Part shown: positions 13,405-17,131 of the stretch, piece by piece | Layout of the letters: each line of letters opens with the position of its first letter | Position numbering within the stretch: the stretch's first letter is position 1 | Source of the DNA: Candidatus Latescibacterota bacterium | Lineage (GTDB): Bacteria > Latescibacterota > UBA2968 > UBA8231 | Length of the DNA: 17,131 bases | Reading direction: 5' to 3' | Assembly (NCBI GenBank): GCA_022825185.1 | Contig: JAJDYK010000198.1 | Span: forward strand, 1-17,131 | Translations under genes and position numbers: made by a program | Notes under the pieces: model-generated | What the model was told of the DNA's origin: nothing | What the model saw: the letters and a program-made list of their open reading frames with translations, nothing else | Databases searched by the model: none

Positions 13405-15447
13405 ATGGAAATTTGGACAAGCGCAGCGCCATTCATCGGTCTGGGCGGTTTGCTTTGCTCGCTCCTGCTGTACTTTTACATCAAAAAGTCTCCGGCGGGC
13501 ACTCCAGAGATGGTGGAAATCTCAGAGGCTATCCACGAGGGCGCGATGGCCTTTCTCAAACGCGAATACACCATCCTCGCCGGGTTTATCGTCATCGTCT
13601 TCGCCCTCCTTTTTGCCTTCGTCGGAGCCCATACTGCGTACGCCTTCTTGGCGGGAGCCGTTTGCTCCATTTTGGCCGGTTATACCGGCATGAAGGCGGC
13701 CTGCCACGCCAATGTTCGCACCGCCCAAGCGGCCAACCAGCACGGCCAAGGGCCGGCGCTGAACATAGCTTTTTCAGGGGGTGCCGTGATGGGACTTGCC
13801 GTGGCTGGCTTGGGACTTTTCGGTGTTGGAGCACTGGCTAGCGCTATTGGTATCTGGGACGATATAAGCCAAGCATCTACGATCAACGGCTTCGCTATGG
13901 GGGCCTCTTCGATTGCTCTTTTCGCGCGCGTTGGCGGCGGCATCTTCACCAAGACCGCGGATGTGGGTGCCGACTTGGTGGGCAAAGTAGAGGCGGGGAT
14001 TCCCGAGGACGATCCCCGCAATCCGGCCGTTATCGCCGACAACGTCGGCGACAATGTCGGCGATGTCGCTGGCATGGGTGCCGATATCTTTGAATCGTAC
14101 GTCGGATCGGTCATTGCTACCATTGCCATCGCCGCCACCGCGTCCGCGTCACTGCTGGCCACTATTGCTCCCAATATCTCCGATCCGACCGAGGCGAAAC
14201 TTGCGGCAATGAGCTTCCCGCTGATCGTCATCACGATCGGTATAGTCGCGTCGCTCTTGGGCGTGTTGATGGTGCGGATACTGCAAAATTTCGACCCCGG
14301 TGCCGCATTGCGCTACTCGACTTGGGTTGCAGCCGCACTAATGATTTTGGGAGCTTGGTGGGTCGCCGGGACAATCGGCCTATCCAATCAGCCGGTGTGG
14401 GCACTGTGCGCGGGCTGTTTGGCCGGGATCGCGATTGGCCTTTTTACCGAGTACTACACTGGCGGCAAACCCATCCGCACCATCGCTGAAACCTCTAAGA
14501 CTGGCGTGGCGACCAATATTATTTCCGGCCTAGCCATAGGCATGGAGAGTGTCGTCTTGCCGACCTTGGGAATCGTCGTCGCCATTGGCTTGGCCTTCCA
14601 CTTTGCCGGGCTTTTTGGGATTGGGATCGCCGCTGTCGGTATGCTGGCCACCGTGGGTATCACCATGTCGGTTGACGCCTATGGTCCCATCGCCGACAAC
14701 GCCGGCGGCATTACCGAAATGGCGGGCTTGGGCGAAGACACGCGCAAGATCACCGATGGTCTCGACTCACTCGGCAACACGACCGCAGCTATGGGCAAAG
14801 GATTTGCCATTGGTTCGGCGGCGTTGACGGCATTGGCGCTTTTCTCGGCCTATTCCTCCGCGATTGAGACCGCAACCGGTAAGCCGATCGTCATTGACGT
14901 GACTACGCCGATTGTCGTCGGCGGGCTTTTTATCGGTGCGATGATTCCCTACCTAGCGGCCTCCATTACCATGACCTCGGTCGGCAAGGCAGCCTTCAAG
15001 ATGGTCGAGGAAGTCCGGCGTCAGTTCCGCGAGATCGAGGGCCTGATGGAAGGCAAAGCCAAGCCCGATACCCGGCGCTGCGTGGAGATCAGCACGACCG
15101 CGGCCCTGCGCGAGATGATTCTACCGGGCCTGTTGGCGGTGTTGGCTCCGGTCGCGGTTGGTTTCGGCCTCGGCCCCGTCGCCTTGGGCGGCATGCTCGC
15201 CGGGGCGACGGTCAGCGGCGTCCTGCTGGCGCTGATGATGGCCAATAGCGGCGGGGCTTGGGACAACGCCAAAAAGTGGATCGAAGAGGGCCACTTGGGT
15301 GGCAAAGGATCTGACCCCCACAAGGCCGCTGTCGTCGGCGATACAGTCGGCGACCCATTCAAGGACACTTCGGGGCCGTCGCTGAACATACTCATCAAGC
15401 TGATGTCGGTGATATCTCTCGTCCTGGCACCGCTTTTAGCCGTCTGA
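13405..15447 (+). CDS. hppA: Membrane-bound ion-pumping pyrophosphatase, K+-dependent type
   Basis: HppA hydrolyses pyrophosphate and uses the energy to pump H+ and/or Na+ out of the cytoplasm. The 680-residue, highly hydrophobic protein fits the family (about 16 membrane helices). Active-site motifs are intact: [11 protein letters not shown] (186-196), [19 protein letters not shown] (202-220), [12 protein letters not shown] near 424, and C-terminal [19 protein letters not shown]. At GNTTAA (457-462), alanine follows GNTT; the K+-independent subfamily has lysine there. Hence I call it K+-dependent. Ion specificity (Na+, H+ or both) cannot be settled by eye; many bacterial K+-dependent members pump Na+. 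It sits among translation genes, 35 bp after pth. It could clear pyrophosphate from biosynthesis, which is inference. Confidence 0.96.
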   Translation: MEIWTSAAPFIGLGGLLCSLLLYFYIKKSPAGTPEMVEISEAIHEGAMAFLKREYTILAGFIVIVFALLFAFVGAHTAYAFLAGAVCSILAGYTGMKAACHANVRTAQAANQHGQGPALNIAFSGGAVMGLAVAGLGLFGVGALASAIGIWDDISQASTINGFAMGASSIALFARVGGGIFTKTADVGADLVGKVEAGIPEDDPRNPAVIADNVGDNVGDVAGMGADIFESYVGSVIATIAIAATASASLLATIAPNISDPTEAKLAAMSFPLIVITIGIVASLLGVLMVRILQNFDPGAALRYSTWVAAALMILGAWWVAGTIGLSNQPVWALCAGCLAGIAIGLFTEYYTGGKPIRTIAETSKTGVATNIISGLAIGMESVVLPTLGIVVAIGLAFHFAGLFGIGIAAVGMLATVGITMSVDAYGPIADNAGGITEMAGLGEDTRKITDGLDSLGNTTAAMGKGFAIGSAALTALALFSAYSSAIETATGKPIVIDVTTPIVVGGLFIGAMIPYLAASITMTSVGKAAFKMVEEVRRQFREIEGLMEGKAKPDTRRCVEISTTAALREMILPGLLAVLAPVAVGFGLGPVALGGMLAGATVSGVLLALMMANSGGAWDNAKKWIEEGHLGGKGSDPHKAAVVGDTVGDPFKDTSGPSLNILIKLMSVISLVLAPLLAV

Positions 15448-15486
15448 GGGATGTGCCCCAGACCAGAACCAAGAAAGCGCAATAAA

Positions 15487-16035
15487 ATGAGAAACTACGA
15501 ACTCGTATGTATCTTGGATCCCCAAGCCGGTGAAGGCCAATACGAGCAACTCGTCGAAAAGTACGAGGCTCTGCTCGCGGAAAATGACGGACAAGTCGCC
15601 CGAATCGACAATTGGGGCCTGCGGCGTCTGGCCTATACCTCGTCTAGCCTGAAGAATCGGCATCAAGGCTACTACGTGCTCTATCAGTTTTCCGCCGAGC
15701 CGACGGCGATCGAAGGGCTAGAACAGACGCTCAAGCTCGACGAAGTGGTGCTGCGCTACCTCGTCACCGCGGTCGAAGGCGAGTTTATCCACGTGCCCGA
15801 GCTAGCCGCCGACAATTTCCTCGAAGAAGCCTTTGCCCGATCGCCCCGTGGCCCGAGGGACCGAGGTGGCCCGCATCGCGACTCCCGCGGCCCACGGTCC
15901 CACGACGGCCCCCGCGATGCGGCCTCTGAAAACAAAGCCCCTGATGCGGCGGTAAAAGAGGTCGAGCAGGTAGAAGGGGAAGAGGATTCGCCAAAAGCAG
16001 AAGAGACCGTCGTCCAAGAGTCCGACGACTCTTAG
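15487..16035 (+). CDS. rpsF: 30S ribosomal protein S6 with long charged C-terminal extension
   Basis: S6 binds 16S rRNA with S18 in the small-subunit platform. Residues 1-105 are a standard S6 ferredoxin-like core ([38 protein letters not shown]). The start at 15487 is chosen because MRNYEL is the family N-terminus; the in-frame ATG at 15451 would add 12 atypical residues. About 65 further residues follow: an Arg/Gly/Asp/His-rich part ([19 protein letters not shown], 118-136), then an acidic tail ending in ESDDS. Total length of 182 aa compares with roughly 95-135 in most bacteria. The usual partner gene rpsR is not next to it. The next gene begins 12 bp after the stop. Confidence 0.94.
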   Translation: MRNYELVCILDPQAGEGQYEQLVEKYEALLAENDGQVARIDNWGLRRLAYTSSSLKNRHQGYYVLYQFSAEPTAIEGLEQTLKLDEVVLRYLVTAVEGEFIHVPELAADNFLEEAFARSPRGPRDRGGPHRDSRGPRSHDGPRDAASENKAPDAAVKEVEQVEGEEDSPKAEETVVQESDDS

Positions 16036-16047
16036 CGTCGGTAGCCG

Positions 16048-16860
16048 ATGCTGATTCTGCTGGGCATAGCGCTGGCGGTCGCTTCGCTTTTGGCCAGTTT
16101 GCGCTACGGCTCGCGCGGTGCTCTGCCCTTGATCGGCCTACTTTGCTTGGGCTCCGTCATGCTGCTAGGTGCCATGTTGGGGCTAGTGCCTATTATGGGG
16201 TTGCTCGCTGTTTTGCAAATAGAGCGTCAGCAGACCTATGGTCGCGTCATGGCCATGGCCTGCACGCCGCCGGCTGGCTTGTGTTTCTGGCAGTTGATCC
16301 AGGCGCGCGATGGCGCACATCGCCAAGAGCACGCCGCCGCCATCTTGGAGCAGTTTCAAGGCTTGGGGATGGCTGTAGAAGGAAGCGGCCAGACGCTAAG
16401 CGCGATGATCGACGCGGTCCTGCGAGTGCAGCCGGCCATCGAGATGGCGACCCTGCTTTTGGTTTTTGTCGTGGCGTATCGGTTGAGCGAGGGCTTGGCC
16501 TTGCGGCTGGGGCTGTCGCTGCCTGCTCCCCTGCCGCTGGCTTTGTGGCGGCCTTGGGAAGAGTTGATCTGGGTATTGATCGCGGCCTTGGGTCTAAGTC
16601 TTTTGAGCGACGGATTGCTGGCCGATTTGGGCCTCAATTTGATCGTGTTGATGGGAATTATCTACGCAGTGCAAGGATTGGCCGTCTTGCGCTTTTTCGC
16701 CCTGCGCCAACGGGTGCCGCCTTTGGTAGAGTTGTTGTTTTACGTGGGGCTTTTCTTTGTCGCGGGCTTGGCGTTTCTGCTCTTGGCGGGCTTGGGGCTC
16801 TTGGATACGTGGTTCGATTGGCGGCGTCTGCGCCCAGCCCCCACCGAGGAAGAAGCGTAA
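16048..16860 (+). CDS. DUF2232-like (YybS-type) multi-spanning membrane protein
   Basis: The function is not established. The 270-aa protein is strongly hydrophobic with about seven membrane segments: about 1-18, 25-58, 65-80, 128-145, 170-190, 195-215 and 228-250. The C-terminal [15 protein letters not shown] resembles the end typical of DUF2232 proteins, and the place directly before rplI is the usual one for this family in several phyla. No catalytic motif is seen. Shine-Dalgarno before ATG 16048 is weak, so translation is likely coupled to rpsF. The family call rests on context and the C-terminal motif; a profile search was not possible here. Confidence 0.75.
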   Translation: MLILLGIALAVASLLASLRYGSRGALPLIGLLCLGSVMLLGAMLGLVPIMGLLAVLQIERQQTYGRVMAMACTPPAGLCFWQLIQARDGAHRQEHAAAILEQFQGLGMAVEGSGQTLSAMIDAVLRVQPAIEMATLLLVFVVAYRLSEGLALRLGLSLPAPLPLALWRPWEELIWVLIAALGLSLLSDGLLADLGLNLIVLMGIIYAVQGLAVLRFFALRQRVPPLVELLFYVGLFFVAGLAFLLLAGLGLLDTWFDWRRLRPAPTEEEA

Positions 16861-16892
16861 GGACCAAACAACATCGCCGTTTTCTACAAAGT

Positions 16893-16898
16893 GGAGGA
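16893..16898 (+). promoter_or_regulatory. Ribosome binding site of rplI
   Basis: GGAGGA with 6 nt to the GTG start at 16905; it fixes this non-ATG start. Confidence 0.7.
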
Positions 16899-16904
16899 CA
16901 AGTC

Positions 16905-17131
16905 GTGAAAGTAATTCTATTAAAGGACATTGAACCCTTGGGTTCGGCCGGTGAGGTCGTGGAGGTAAAGAACGGGTATGGTCGCAACTTCCTGATCCCT
17001 CGCAATGAGGCCCTGATCGCCAGCGCCGCCAACATGGCTCAATTTGAGTCTAGGCGCAAACAGCAAGAGACCTTGGCCGAGCGCGACCGCCGCGCCGCCG
17101 AGGCCCTCGCCAAAAAGCTGGAAGCGGAGTC
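16905..17131 (+). CDS. rplI: 50S ribosomal protein L9 (5' part, runs off the window)
   Basis: L9 binds 23S rRNA at the base of the L1 stalk and helps keep the reading frame. The first 75 codons are present: [20 protein letters not shown] and [15 protein letters not shown] are the classic L9 N-terminal domain, followed by the start of the long connecting helix ([18 protein letters not shown]). The start is GTG with a strong Shine-Dalgarno. It lies 44 bp after the DUF2232-like gene. The C-terminal domain lies beyond the window. Confidence 0.95.
   Translation, partial: MKVILLKDIEPLGSAGEVVEVKNGYGRNFLIPRNEALIASAANMAQFESRRKQQETLAERDRRAAEALAKKLEAE

Noticed and set aside
13680..14234. Antisense open frame over hppA
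   Set aside because: Hydrophobic-looking but low-complexity mirror of a well-conserved gene.
16036..16047. Hidden rpsR between rpsF and the DUF2232-like gene
   Set aside because: Only 12 bp are available, and the S6 tail shows no S18 motif that would suggest a fusion.

Overview
The window comes from a Gram-negative, G+C-rich bacterium. It has System I (Ccm) cytochrome c maturation, a periplasmic DegP-type protease, signal peptides and the MEP isoprenoid pathway. No feature fixes the phylum. Gene order and the unusual Ccm proteins do not look like typical Proteobacteria; an FCB-related or other uncultured lineage is a guess only. The window is gene-dense: no stretch over 300 bases lacks a gene, and there is no rRNA, insertion sequence or CRISPR array.

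Left two thirds (minus strand, transcribed from about 11.0 kb down to 1): a tight cluster that looks like one operon. In order it holds a 1286-aa secreted TPR-repeat protein, a sigma-54 activator with a degenerate receiver domain, a DegP/HtrA-type serine protease with two PDZ domains, an M24 (Xaa-Pro type) metallopeptidase, the haem chaperone CcmE, and a CcmF-CcmH fusion cut by the window start. Junctions are short: an ATGA stop/start overlap between activator and protease, 3 bp between protease and peptidase, and 32 bp between ccmE and ccmF. The cluster joins envelope protein quality control with the last steps of cytochrome c maturation.

The Ccm genes are the most unusual part. CcmE carries the CxxxY haem-binding motif instead of the classical histidine motif. 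CcmF runs in one unbroken frame into a CcmH domain that has a cysteine-rich variant of the usual CcmH motif. The CxxxY type of CcmE has been described from systems said to lack CcmH, so the combination deserves attention.

Right third (plus strand, from about 11.09 kb): ispE, tRNA-Gln(TTG), rplY (L25/CTC), pth, hppA (membrane pyrophosphatase with a K+-dependent signature), rpsF (S6 with a long charged tail), a DUF2232-like membrane protein, and the start of rplI (L9). This is a conserved translation neighbourhood, but rpsR (S18), normally found between rpsF and rplI, is absent. The two transcription units diverge from an 86-bp region at 11000-11085.
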